A DNA stretch of 64,000 nt from Opisthorchis felineus. Taxonomy: Eukaryota > Platyhelminthes > Trematoda > Opisthorchiida > Opisthorchiidae. Of this stretch, positions 49,340 to 60,619 are shown one piece after another (position 1 is the first letter of the stretch; every line of letters begins with the position of its first letter). The notes below the pieces were generated by a model. It saw only the letters and a list, made by a program, of their open reading frames with translations, was not told the origin of the DNA and did no database searches. The position numbers and the translations under genes were made by a program. Location of the stretch: NCBI GenBank assembly GCA_004794785.1, contig SJOL01007224.1:855920-919919 (forward strand), written 5' to 3'.

Positions 49340-52170
49340 TGAAGTACACAGGTCACCAGGTGCCGACAAAAGTAAAACATAGACAATAAACTTAAAAGGA
49401 CGTAAGCCAAGGCCACCTATGCACTTCTTATTCAAGGCATGGAAAGTGACAAGCTTTTGCTGTTCACTGAACCTGAGATTTGATCAGAAGTGTCGGTTAT
49501 TTTGATACCAAGGAAGATAAGTTTATCAGTCTGGGTTATCGGGAATCTTACTAGCGGCTGAAAAAACACTTATCCAGAAAAAAACAAAACACCCTATTTT
49601 CTCGTCGTAGAGTCCCCCAGGACGGATTAGTCTACACAAAAAGAACGTGATGGACGAGTATGATGAACGGATTACAGTTAATGATTATGAGAGTGATAGA
49701 TACTGAGAAGTCTCCGGTCCCTGTATCTCTGTTCGGGTTGCAGCGCAGACCATGGGTGATACGCGGTCTCAGTTTTCAACCCTCTCATTCTACTCGGGAC
49801 GTGAACATAGGGACTATGGTAATGATCGCACCAGAACTTGTGTGTGGTTGCAGCCGTAGAATAGTGTCGTTTCATCAACTTTGCAAATATCTTTGATCCT
49901 ATTTATCTGGGAGTTAAGCTTGGACGGTGCATCTACCACCGCTCCATTACCGATCAAATCACTCACCATAGTTAGGCGTTTGCAAGAAATATCAGTTTTT
50001 ATTTGAAAGTCTGCAGCTGAACACTGGCACATGGAAGATTTTTGTCCATCCATAGCACCCATTCTTCATGTTTGTCTATGATTACCCCCAAGTGTGCTTA
50101 TGTTTAAAAAACCGGCAGTCTGTTTTGCCAGTTGTAAGCTGACGAATCCCCGTTTCTGTTTTCCTCCAATAGAGCATGAAAAGGCCAGCAGTGTCCTCTC
50201 CTCATCTTAGAGAATCATCATCATCATCATTATCAACTGTAAGAACCGCGTACTTGTCGTACAGTGGCTGTAGCTGCCACAGTTTCGTTTACCGATGATT
50301 TGGGGAGGTGGGGTAGCTGCGCATTGGAGGCGGGAGCTGATAATTTGGTGCGTAAATACAGGATTGTTAAGTGGGGGATTGGGAATGGAGTATGCATTGC
50401 AGGCAATAACTTGAATGCAGGAGCGCCATTGAGGGCGCGACTGAGCCAAATCTGACAGCGTCTCTAACCAATGGTAAGATCTTACAGAATACCAAAGGTT
50501 GTTGGCTGTACATGCTTAAATTCTGCCACAGTGTCCCGCTTGTGTAGTGTTGGACATTTTCTAGCACAAATAAGGATTTGGCATGACTTGCACGTTTGTT
50601 CAGTATGGATGAATTAATGGTGATCACAATGGGACAGCAAGACATACTATCAGCTGGTTTTATTTTAACCCGGAAACCCCTTATCCGTTCTGCGCGTTTT
50701 CACACGTATATGTTGGTTGCGGCGACAAGCGCGGTACTGAATGTTTCACCGAATTTCGGTTTTTATCGTAAGACTGGGGCATCCGTACACTCGTCGTTAA
50801 TGTCCATCAACTGCGTTGAAACACGGACAGTAAGATTCCATACGTCGCAATTATCCCTGTGTGGGGTTGGTAGCTATCAGATGTCGGTTTGCTTGCCGGA
50901 TTCCACTAAGTGGCATTAAGAACAGCAGGCGTAATGGAAGCTTTTCCGCAAGCTTTGACATAACGAATGTCACTATTACCGGGGTGTTCACTGCGTCTAT
51001 ACCGTCGAAGCCAATAATTCCTCTTACAGATAAAGCACTGATCAGTCATCTGCGCATGACATGTTGAATGCATATAATACCTCTGTCGTACCAGGTTCAG
51101 CTACCAAATACATCTTTGTTCTGGCCCAAAAGGTACAGTGAAAGCATGACACGATTCCACCACAAACCCAGTGGCTTGCATTGGCCACTGAAAAGCGCTT
51201 GAAATCCAACCAGACATTGCTGCTGACCTTGGCTGCAATAAAATGGTCAAGGTCACGCCAAAGTACACTACTATCTGCTTCGTTCGTAGGACAAAATAAT
51301 AGGCACGTGATTAAACACACCTACGCAAAACAGCCCAATAGCAAGCGAAGCAGATAGGAACGCAGTCACGTCACAGGAAAGTTGGTGACGCGAAGATTTC
51401 TATTCAAAAAGAAGAACTCCCATTTTAAAATACTGTTCTGCGAGAGCGAAAAAAGCGAAGTAATTAAAGAGGGAAGCTAACATAGACAAGTTATGTCGCA
51501 CCCAAATTTGATGGACAAATTGGTTTTCGTGACCCCCGTGTAATGCTTAGTTCCATAACTATGTGTTTCAGCGGTTTATGAATCCGCATTATGCCTGGCC
51601 AATTTCATCACTACCGCAATTCTGCAATGCGGTAGCTTGCCGTCAGATATTTGGCAAAACAGCGGCTTGAAAAAAACGCCTTTTCTGCCTGGAGGGAAAT
51701 CCGTCTAAAACTTTCGAATTCTCATCGGTCTGTGTCGCGTCTGAGGGTACGGCAGTAAACTGTTGAGTAAATCCGGCATCGATTGAACAATTATGTCGTT
51801 GAAACAAACCTCGGCAATTTTCGATGTCCAGTTACAGTGACTTGAAAAATCGCTGTGACAAATTCTACCCTGTTCACGGCTTTTTATGATTACATGCGTT
51901 TTGATATTTGCGAACGGTTCATATGGTGCTATCGCGTCTGTTTGTGGTATGAACATTTGAGATGACTTGTTGCAACTTTACAAACTGTCAAAAACACAAT
52001 GTTCTATTTCACCGTTTTTCTCCTAATGTCTTCTAACCTCCTGGACAACGGGAAACCGGTTGAATGGGACTTTTGCCCCTATAATTTGACTTCGAAAATC
52101 ATATTATTCCTTCTTGGTATGATACGTCGAAAATGATGAACATCAGGGCATTGTTCTTTAAAACAAGGTA
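49340..52170. other. Intron E4-E5, left part, nothing recognised
   Basis: ORFs of 60-107 codons without motif. A short ATC run lies at 50217-50235. Confidence 0.45.
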
Positions 52171-52397
52171 TTGCGCTACACTCATCTGCACACCAATTTG
52201 GTTTTAACTGGAGACTCAAATAAATCCCAGCGGAATTTCCTAGTTATGGTATTCTTCAACTTAATATGCCGCCTAATGTTTCAGTTAAGTCTCCCGTTAA
52301 AACCGGATTGGTGTGCAAATGAAATTATTTCCCGAATCTCGTATGATTTGGGTTCAGGTTAAGCCTAAGTCTGATTGAAGGGAAAACCGGGGACTTT

Positions 52398-52440
52398 GCC
52401 TTCCTGATGAGCCCCAAGAAGGGCGAAACCGGTCGTGGGC
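52398..52440 (+). ncRNA. Type I hammerhead ribozyme motif (monomer 1)
   Basis: Stem I GCCTTC/GTGGGC (one mismatch, one wobble), core CTGATGA 52404-52410, stem II GCCC/GGGC (perfect, loop CAAGAA), GAAA 52425-52428. Stem III is the palindrome ACCGGT, with predicted cleavage after GTC at 52434. All core residues are present. Confidence 0.78.
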
Positions 52441-52688
52441 TGTCGAAGAATTTTCAGCAAACTTATGAGTACATGTATCGCGATATATCGAATATCGTAG
52501 CAACTGAATCATGAGGCGGCCTGGTGCAGCACATTCAGTTGCCTGGAAACATCACAAACGAGAGATTAGGCTGGGTTCCAGGTGAGTCTCTCGAAAAACC
52601 AAATTTGTTTGCAAATGAGTGTATTTCGCTAATTCCGTGCAATTTGGTTTCAAGTAGAACATAAGATTGATGGAAACTCGGGGACTTT

Positions 52689-52731
52689 GCCTACCTCATG
52701 ATCCCCAACAAGGGCGAAACCGGTAGTGGGC
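52689..52731 (+). ncRNA. Hammerhead motif, core mutated (monomer 2)
   Basis: Stem I GCCTAC/GTGGGC is complete, but the core reads CTCATGA instead of CTGATGA, and the cleavage triplet is GTA. The G-to-C change hits an essential core residue, so it should be inactive. Confidence 0.65.
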
Positions 52732-53616
52732 TGTCGAAGAATTTTCAACAAACTTATGAGTAGTGTATTACTAACTACATGCTCCGTCCATCACACAACC
52801 TGGATGGAAATTGACAACAAGAACCTCACTGACATCGAGTAGCAGCCACATCTTGCAGAGTCTCCAACCAGCTAAGTGGTTGGTCGGACCGCGGCTAAAC
52901 TGTTCAGGTTTTTACGATACAATGATGAGAAATTAGACCGATGTGGCCCAAAGAAAGGGATATTGCCAATTTCAAGGGGGAGAAGCAAATGTTTTGGCCC
53001 CTTACATGCAAATATCAATTGCAGGGGTAACTTAGTGGACATGGTGATAAAGTACTTGTGACTTCGAGCATTTCTACCTCTAGATCCTCCGTTTCTCTGT
53101 CGTGTTTCATCACCGCTGCAATTATCGACTAATTACCCACTCTTAGGCATGCTGTAACAGACAGACCCATCAGTACGGCCGTTAATCACAGACTTTGTTG
53201 ATCAAAATTAGGACGACTGTCCCGCCCAATAAACCAGATATCTCAACCACAAATTACATTATATTGGCCCCCTATCTCTCACTAACCTGACCTGAAATAG
53301 CGAAGGTTGCACAATAAATAATTAGGCGTAGGATAACCCGGCTTGGTACATTTGATTGAGTTCGTGTGGAAAGATGTTGGACCTCAGTGTGCCGTGAAAC
53401 CATCTATTCAAACACAATTTCGTCTGCCTTTGCCTTTCTATATTGCATTAAGTTAGTGCAAGGATAGTAGCAGAGGTGAGACGATTACGCAGCTGTTGTC
53501 GATACTATAAGATGGCGCTGGTTAAAACTAGGGAGTAGTGTAAATCTCTTTGCTACTTTTGAACCCCTTACGCCGATAGTTCTTCTTTTAGATAAGATAT
53601 CGGCCTTCGACAAACA

Positions 53617-53830
53617 CACTAATTGGCATACTAATTTGGTTTTCGCGGGAGACTCACTAGTATCCCAGCTGAATCTCTTGTCTACGATGTTCTTCTTCAA
53701 TTGAATTTGCTGCCTCATGTTTCATTTGGTACGGTATTCGAAATGTCTACCTGATGAGCCTTAAGAAGGTCGAAAAAGGTAGTGAGCTGTCAGAGTTTCA
53801 GCAACATTATGAGTAGTGTGTTACGTCTGT
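53617..53830 (+). repeat. Hammerhead monomer, decayed
   Basis: Shares TACTAATTTGGTTTTCGCGG, GAGACTCAC and CCCAGCTGAATCTCT with the other units, and the hammerhead region at 53745-53787. There, CTGATGA is kept, but stem II has mismatches and stem III is lost (GAAAAAGGTA). Confidence 0.65.
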
Positions 53831-54064
53831 ACAAGATATTGGCCTGTTCGACTACGGATTTGCATGCTATAAAGTTCAGTGTTTACTCCTCAGACTTCAT
53901 CCCATTCGACTCAGTGGTTCGGCTGATATAGTAGAACCGAGCATATTTACTCCCGAGTGGTACCACACAGTGATGACACAAAATAACTACCTTAGATACG
54001 CACTTGTTTGTTTTTCGAAGGTCAGTGGGGGACCTCAGCATGAACTCGGCAGTGTCGTCGACCT

Positions 54065-54192
54065 TGACCGCCCAATTTGGGTTCAAGTAGAAAATAAGGT
54101 TGACGGAAACTCGGGGACTGCGCCTACCTGATGAGCCCCAAGTAGGGCGAAACCGGTCGAGGGCTGTCGAAGAATTTTCAGCAAACTTAAGG
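54065..54192 (+). repeat. Hammerhead monomer, 3' part
   Basis: Begins within the AATTTGGGTTCAAGTAGAA block and runs through the hammerhead to TTTTCAGCAAACTTA. Upstream half missing. Confidence 0.7.
54122..54164 (+). ncRNA. Type I hammerhead ribozyme motif
   Basis: Stem I GCCTAC/GAGGGC (one A-A mismatch), core CTGATGA 54128-54134, stem II GCCC/GGGC with loop CAAGTA, GAAA 54149-54152, stem III ACCGGT, cleavage triplet GTC ending at 54158. Every conserved core position is intact. Confidence 0.78.
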
Positions 54193-54579
54193 TTGCATAC
54201 AGAAACATTGCTTTAATGTGAATCGGATGGGGAAATTTCAGGTTCTCAGTATTTGGTCCACTGTTCTAGTTTGAACTTTTTTACTATAGCACCCGCTAGT
54301 GTCGTTGAATTTAGTCTGAGTGAACAGATCCAAAGTGGATTGCTATATTACTCAAAAGACCCAATAACCTTTTGGCGTTTTGGATGTGGATGTGTGGAAA
54401 ATTTCATTTACTCCAGGGGTTAAAGATGCCAAGATCGACCCAACGGATGTTCCTTCTAAAGAGGGATCAGTTTTGCACATCCAATTGGACATGCTATGTT
54501 TGCGATCGTTCGTGACTGGTATACCCAAAATAAAATTATAATCGAAAATAGGAGTAAAAGGCGAAAGTTGACAAGTTAC

Positions 54580-54855
54580 CTGAGGCTATGGTGAATTCAG
54601 AGCTGTTTGTTTGTTGACCGGATCCCACTTGGTTGCGTCCCTCTACTGCAATCCGCAACGCTACACACATTGGCAGGTCAACAATTTCTGTACGACTACT
54701 GCTTGTGTCCAGATACTTCAGCAGAGACCCATCGGTCCTTAGAATGCTCACACGGAAATGGTTGATGGAACACGGACCATCATACTCCCACGTAACAGTC
54801 GCGCTTGCAACATTTGTAACTGTGTGGACACGAATTTTTTTTGGAGGACTGGGAG
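54580..54855 (-). CDS. FN3-domain exon E4
   Basis: A 276-bp phase 1-1 exon, acceptor ...TTTCAG, donor GTAACTTG. Landmarks are VTWEYDGPC, DLPMC and EGRNQVGSGQQ. It belongs to a small subgroup (with E5 and E7) in which the common GPQ before the last strand is replaced by a QQT motif. The 3.9-kb intron upstream of it carries a Penelope-like remnant and a RepA copy. Confidence 0.88.
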
Positions 54856-54859
54856 CTGA

Positions 54860-55740
54860 AATGAGTCGGAGTGTATATCGCGTAGATTTCGTCAAAATAA
54901 GGACACTATCTACAAAATACTGCTAAATATCTTCAGTTCACTGGCTTGATTAAAACAGCTGCAATACATTGACTGTTCTGTCAATTTGAGGGGTACAACG
55001 GAAAACACTACAAAGTGTGGTTATTTTTAAATGACCAAGTTTTGACAATACTATAATTTTAAAGGGTAATATATCTAGAGGGCCATCAAATAGATCTCTA
55101 GGATGACGCTTACATACATAACTTGCATCTTTGTCAACTATTTGACGTAAAACTAGCATGTGATCCTTGAAAGGTAGGCTCAGAACTGATAGACGTCATC
55201 ATGTTAAAGCAGTAAAGCGTCACAATTCGTGAGCTTTCGTTTGACCGATCTTTTGGTAAACCGGTCAGACTATCGTGTGGCGTTAGATTAGCTAGACTGT
55301 AAGACAGGCCGTTCTATCTGCACTCTACAAACTGAGGCTTTTTTTCTACCAGAGTCCTTATTGGCCAAAGGGCTTGGATGGTAAGGGCTGACAGTGTAAA
55401 GCAAAATAAATGAAACACAAGGGTTTTGGGCTCAGGTCAATGTTCCGCACATGATGGGAAAGTGCACAGCACATGGGTGTCTCCACTGGCATGATCCTTT
55501 CACTCTGTCAGGAAGGACTATTTAGTGGCAGCTTGCCTGTCGTTTCCGTACTAGTGCTTGTAAATGTTAAGGTCACGTTGGATTCTGAGAAGGTGGATGT
55601 CGTAAGATAAGGGAACTGTTGATACCAACTGTTCGGAAACATTGAGCAGATAAGTTATTTTTAGAGATACTAGAATAGAAAAGACCTTATTGTGGATCGT
55701 TTTCTGTGAGAAGTGAGGAACGTCTTGTTAAATTTGATTT
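54860..55740. other. Intron E3-E4, left part, nothing recognised
   Basis: AT-rich, no motif. Confidence 0.45.
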
Positions 55741-55744
55741 CACA

Positions 55745-56030
55745 GCATGGTAATCCCCTCCCCCGTTTACCAACTCAGCCTGTATGCTTATTAATTCCCA
55801 CCTGCTTTGCTCCGTCACGGTCTCCATACCTGTCTTTCACCATGCTACTAGGATGTTTGTGCTTCCGTGTATATCACTGCGCCTACTTACCTAGCCCCAT
55901 TCGTGCCACGTCTGCTAAACCCGCTGTGTCTCGTCCTGTCGTGACGCCCTAGTAATCGTACCGTCAGTCAAGATCATGACACTGGTGTCAGAGAGGAGCC
56001 GTATCACGGAGCCGACATTCCGAACGTCGT
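55745..56030 (-). repeat. RepA copy 3 (uninterrupted, diverged)
   Basis: Opens CATGGTAATCCCC like copy 1, and later has GTCGTGACGCC and GGAGCCGACATTC matching the second half of RepA. The halves are joined directly where copy 2 carries the R2-like element. More diverged than copies 1 and 2. Confidence 0.5.
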
Positions 56031-56832
56031 TTAAGAATAGGTGTTAATTACAAATTGATAGCTCGGCGGATTTTCCCCTAGGGACCTATCCGTAACAATT
56101 GTGTGGTACCATTTCCCACCGGAAACATCATTAATTCACATGACCATCGTTCTTGAGGACGTGTTAACTTTGTAACTGGGACTATTTAGGACTACAATAC
56201 TGGTTTGGTTTTTGAAGCCTTTCCTCATCAATGCTCCATTTTTGGAAGAAAATCTTTTAGAAAGGCATCTCTTTCCACCATCATATCCAAATGCATGCTT
56301 TTAAAAAATCTGATTTTTAAATTCAGCTCACCTGCTACATTTAAAATGAACTATGCAGCATATAACACATGCTTTTTAAACAAAATGGACCCATAAATAT
56401 CATCTGTCGACCAGAATCCAAGGCGGTTTATGAGAGTGAAGTGAAGGATATAGTCGGATCATTACGAAAGTTTCAACTGGCCAGAATACTCTTCAATCAA
56501 TATTCTTTGTCTAATCGATACGCTCTGATACCAGTGGTATCTAATCTGTGAGCGTGACTCCTTAATCAAAATGTTGAGTGAGTTGCGTTTATAGGCTAAA
56601 GAACCGCCTCTTAAACGTAAGTCCCCAAAGATCTTTGAAAGCGAACTTTAACAAAAATATGCTCTGGTGGTTTCTTCGCCTAGTTAGGGAACTTAGTTGC
56701 AAACGTTTCATCACCGTGCACACCGATTTTAGGGTATGTAGCGTAAAGGTGCTCCAGTGGGAGTGCGTTGAGCAGTGGTGTGTGTTTCTATTCTTGCTGC
56801 TAACCCATTACGGTAGGTAATCAGTTGGTCTG

Positions 56833-57770
56833 TTATCTACTGTCTTGATTGGTCTGTGACCACGTGATGTTTGACCTCGGCCTCTTCTGTTCTGATTCAT
56901 TGGTTGGCGCTCGAGGGAGTTCTATATCTGGCCTCTCTGGGTTCCACTTTATGAGACGTGTGTTGATATGAACTAAGACGGTTCTTGTGTCCTGGTCTGT
57001 CACTCCGATAGTCGGCTCTCGTTGAGTATTTCGGGGGTGCAGAAATGTAATCAAGTTCAACATGCCGCCTGATCGAATTTGTCGCAAATTCCCAAGCTTA
57101 TGAAAAATTCTTTCCGTGCCCCGTGTCTCTGTGCACCAAGATTTTTACGTTTTCCAGCTTGAATGTTGTGCTCTTCGTGGGCCTCATATACGGTGACCAG
57201 CGACAGGAGGTTATGTTTCATATTGGCCACCTTGAGTTTTTTATTTGCAGTTTGTCCAATACAGAGTGTATTGCAGTTGTTCCTCTTGGCTTTGCAAATA
57301 TTGTCAGTCGGTCCTGAGATAAGTTTCCGTTGAGTAATACTCGGTTTGTGGGCTCCGAGGATTGTTTTTGGACACAATACTCTGCCTATGAGTTCAGATC
57401 TGTTCTTGATATAAGGTAAAACCCTCGTTTTGGTCGTTTGTTCCTGCTGTTGTTGGCGTTGGGTTGTCTTCTTCTTCAAGCTTCTTCTGACGGGATTCCT
57501 TGGATATTCATCGTTCTGGAATAGTCTGAATAGTTTTCCTCGTTCTTTTTCAGTTCTGTGATTTTTGTAATGTGTCTCCACTTTCTTGAATCAAGCTTTG
57601 AAAACAACTCTTCTGATGGTTCATTGAAGGGCTTCGGTCCTAGTTAAGCACTTTATCCGTACGTATGCCAATTTTTGAAGACCCATCCACCTTCCTTATC
57701 ACTGAAGCATCCAAGAAAGGTAGTCCACTGCTTCTTTCCAGTTCACCTGTAAACTTGTAAATGTTGAAAA
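56833..57770 (-). mobile_element. Penelope-like element remnant (RT end, GIY-YIG)
   Basis: Minus strand, in order: SGLPFLDASVIRKVDG (end of RT, about 57.65-57.75 kb), VETHYKNHRTEKERGKLFRL and QNDEYPRNPVRRSLKK (linker), then LPYIKNRSELIGRVL, and a GIY-YIG-type endonuclease end with CNTLCIGQTANKKLKV. These follow the standard order of Penelope-like proteins. Stops and frameshifts between blocks show a dead, 5'-truncated copy. The catalytic YIG tyrosine reads CIG. Confidence 0.82.
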
Positions 57771-57779
57771 GAAAAGTAG

Positions 57780-58750
57780 AAACAAGCACGAACCGCGCTG
57801 TTGCACCACTGTTCTAAGGCAAGTAACTGAAATGCATTGGAAAAATTACACGAAGAACTTATTTGGTTGTCAACAGATGGCTGCCGGAGTCTTCGTAACA
57901 ATCAGCATTTTCCCCCTGTTATATTCACATCCTCGGTTTGACGAATCCATGATCTATATTGGGCTTTCAGCCTGATAATCAAACAGACATTGATGCTATA
58001 ACTTCTGAACTTTATGAGAACATGACATCCCTTTAGTCACTTTTTTACTTTCTCGGTTTGCTTCCTGACTGTACAAATCACCATTCGTTTTACTACTGAG
58101 GTTTCAGTCGACAAAACGCACTGTTTAAATTGTAACATTATCGAAAATGACAGCCTTGGAAACAACTACTATTGCTCACTTATTTAGGGGAGAGAGCATT
58201 CCATAAGGTAATCAGAGAAATGATGTTTTCTGGATCACTACAACGCCACTATATTCCATGTTCCCATATTAGATGGCTGTAGGAATGTCATAGTTGAACT
58301 TGAGGAAATGCCACATGTCGATTTTCTTCAGCTCTGTCAGACACCCATGTTTATGGGGTAAATTGCTTTGAGCATGCGCACGTCCCACTTGAGCAGCCAC
58401 AAACTTATCATCCATTCAGTTCACCGGAGATCGGCACAGCGATAAACTTTTTTATAGCCGATATCCTGCAGCCGTTCCTCTCAAGCTGAAAAAACTATGA
58501 TGCCTGGGATGTGTGGAACCTAGATATGACGGTTTCGATGTAGGACGCTGGCTAATGAGGGAAGACTACATACATGGAGTTACAATGAGAAGTGCTTTTG
58601 GGGAAGGCTGTAAGTGGTGTTGGTAGACGAAATTCCCGTCACAGCGTATATCAGTATGAAGGTAGTACGCTGTAGTTGAGGAAAAATATTTTCCAAGTGA
58701 TAAGTGATGGTCAGAGTCAACACATATGTGGTGAGTGTGAAGAGACAATC
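57780..58750. other. Intron E3-E4, right part, nothing recognised
   Basis: No extension of the Penelope-like RT core could be read upstream of 57770, and no other motif was seen. Confidence 0.45.
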
Positions 58751-58768
58751 ATTTGTTTCGCAAGTTAC

Positions 58769-59044
58769 CTGCGTTTACAGTGAATGATGAACTATCTGCA
58801 TGTGGGCCGGATCCGACTTGGTTGCGCCCCAATACACGAGCCAGTAACTGCACGCACACAGGCAGACCAGTGATCTTCTTTTTACGACCGGTGACATCCA
58901 GAGTTTTTAGAGGAGGCCCTTCTGGATTGTGCACGCTTACTTGAAAACTGATGGTCGGACAGGAGCCGTCGTAATCCCATGAAACTGTCACGCCCGATGC
59001 ATCCGGCTCCGTTACTGCACGTACGTTTTTTGGAGCAGTTGGGA
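58769..59044 (-). CDS. FN3-domain exon E3
   Basis: A 276-bp phase 1-1 exon, acceptor ...TTGCAG, donor GTAACT. Landmarks are VSWDYDGSC, GLPVC and VLGRNQVGSGPH. The strand-E approach is unusually basic (GRKKKITG), where most sisters have a serine and an acidic residue. The cysteine pair is kept. No stop or frameshift. Confidence 0.88.
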
Positions 59045-59415
59045 CTGCAAAATAATAATTAAATAAACGAAACTTGCAAACGGTATGAACCAGTTCACTT
59101 CCCATGAATGACCTTTCATCTAGCAAATGTATCCATAGGCAGAGGCGGTTCTTACAATGACTTTCCTTTTATTTGAAATGTTTAATAGTCCTATAGAACA
59201 GGCCTGCCCAAAAGAGATGAGGATGCTTTAAGTTCCAACTATTCAGTTGCCTCATGAATTCACTCTTTTCGTCGGTACTTCTAGAACCGTTATGCTCTGA
59301 ACTACTTGATTCTCTCAACTTCTCTCAATCTCGGTTTGCTGATTGTAGTTGAAATGGAATGACAGGGAAAACTATACTGTGTCATCAGACCAGAAGAGGG
59401 AGAATGACAATGTAC

Positions 59416-59691
59416 CTGTAGGAATGGTGAACGCCGAGCTATTCATTTGTGAGCCAGATCCAACTCGGTTTCGCCCAAGTACTCCAACTAGCAATGCCAC
59501 ACACATCGGTAAATCATTGATTTCCGCGCTACGACCTTTGGTTTCCAAATACTTGAGGGAAGATCCTTCCTGTTTGTATACGTTTACGATGAAATCCACG
59601 GTAGAACACGCGTCGTCATAATCCCAGACAATTGTGGCGCTTGCAACGTTTGGAACCGTGATTGCACGAACGGTCTTTGGAGGACCAGGGA
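59416..59691 (-). CDS. FN3-domain exon E2
   Basis: A 276-bp exon between acceptor ...TTACAG and donor GTACAT, phase 1 at both ends. Translation begins PGPPKTVRAITVPN and holds IVWDYDDAC, DLPMC and GVLGRNRVGSGSQ. The open frame runs through the whole exon. Only 371 bp separate it from E3, the shortest intron found, which suggests a recent local duplication or little transposon insertion here. Confidence 0.88.
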
Positions 59692-60419
59692 CTGTAAGAT
59701 ATTAGGAGGTATTACAAACGAAAGGAACTACATGACACTCTGAAATCTACATACATATGTATGGGAGTGCGAAGTACTGATAAAGACACTCGAGTTGGAC
59801 ACAGCTAACCTACGTCTACCTACAAAAGCAATATTGTCCCGACTTTCAAATGGTCGTGCAACATCAGGTGGAGCTTATCAATCTGCCGACGATGTGAAAA
59901 CCAGGTTTCTGTAGTTCATTAACTCATACTACCCCGTGCTAATCAACAGTATGAATAACATGAATCACCTACTATCAGTAGCCCAAAAAATACTTTTAGT
60001 CGACTGTAAGTGGGAGCAATTAGTTAGTCCAGTAAAAGTTTGTAGAATTCGGAACAACTGTTAGGGACATGTAAAGCGGACGAAATACATTTTTATCCAC
60101 TCCACTTTTCGAGCATTCAGAGCAGTATTATATATCAGGCATGTTGACCTATACCACCGTTCTGTTTGTTCACGACTTAGTGTCATATTCTAGTTGAGTT
60201 CGCTGCAAGTGAAAGCCGCTGCCAACGTTGTCACAGACCCACATACTTTTTCACGAGACGCCGGTTGCACAGCAGAATATCTGGATCATTAACATGGCAC
60301 ATTTTCCCCAAAAGAAATTCACATTCTCCCATTCTTTTATGTCCCATAATATTACCGTAAATATGACATGGTTTGCGCTAAAATAACAACAGCGGTTGCA
60401 TCAACTGGTATACTCCTCG

Positions 60420-60610
60420 TAAATCGATTAGTTGTAACATTCAGTGCATAGCTGCCGTGCCACCTGAAGGAGGCACGAGGGCTGAGATGCTGACATGTTC
60501 CGCAAGCCAAGACAGGATTGGTGGAGATTCTGAGATTGGGTACGGCCCACAGACCTTCATGTCAGTAAGTTTGTGCCCTAAACAGTGAGCTGTCTAGAGC
60601 TCAGGCTCTT
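60420..60610 (-). repeat. tRNA-derived SINE, family S (copy 3)
   Basis: The body GTGGCACGGCAGCTATGCAC and tail TTACAACTAATCGA match copies 1 and 2. The tRNA-like head is more decayed (GCTCACTGTTTAGGGCACAAAC). Confidence 0.62.
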
Positions 60611-60619
60611 CGTTGATCC

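Larger units (their letters stand above)
52185..52770 (+). repeat. Two tandem hammerhead monomers (about 291 bp period)
   Basis: The two hammerhead cores are 291 bp apart in direct orientation. Each monomer holds an inverted-repeat arm region (CACCAATTTGGTTTTAACTG against CCGTTAAAACCGGATTGGTG in the first unit), a GAACATAAGRTTGAYGGAAA-like block, the hammerhead, and TTTTCAGCAAACTTATGAGTA. Tandem monomers carrying a ribozyme at the unit border resemble hammerhead satellites and retrozymes. No protein is encoded. Confidence 0.75.

Noticed and set aside
56320..56400. Decayed FN3 exon suggested by TCACCTGC followed by a GTGGACC-like stretch
   Set aside because: Similarity ends after a few bases; no tryptophan or cysteine landmarks on the minus strand.
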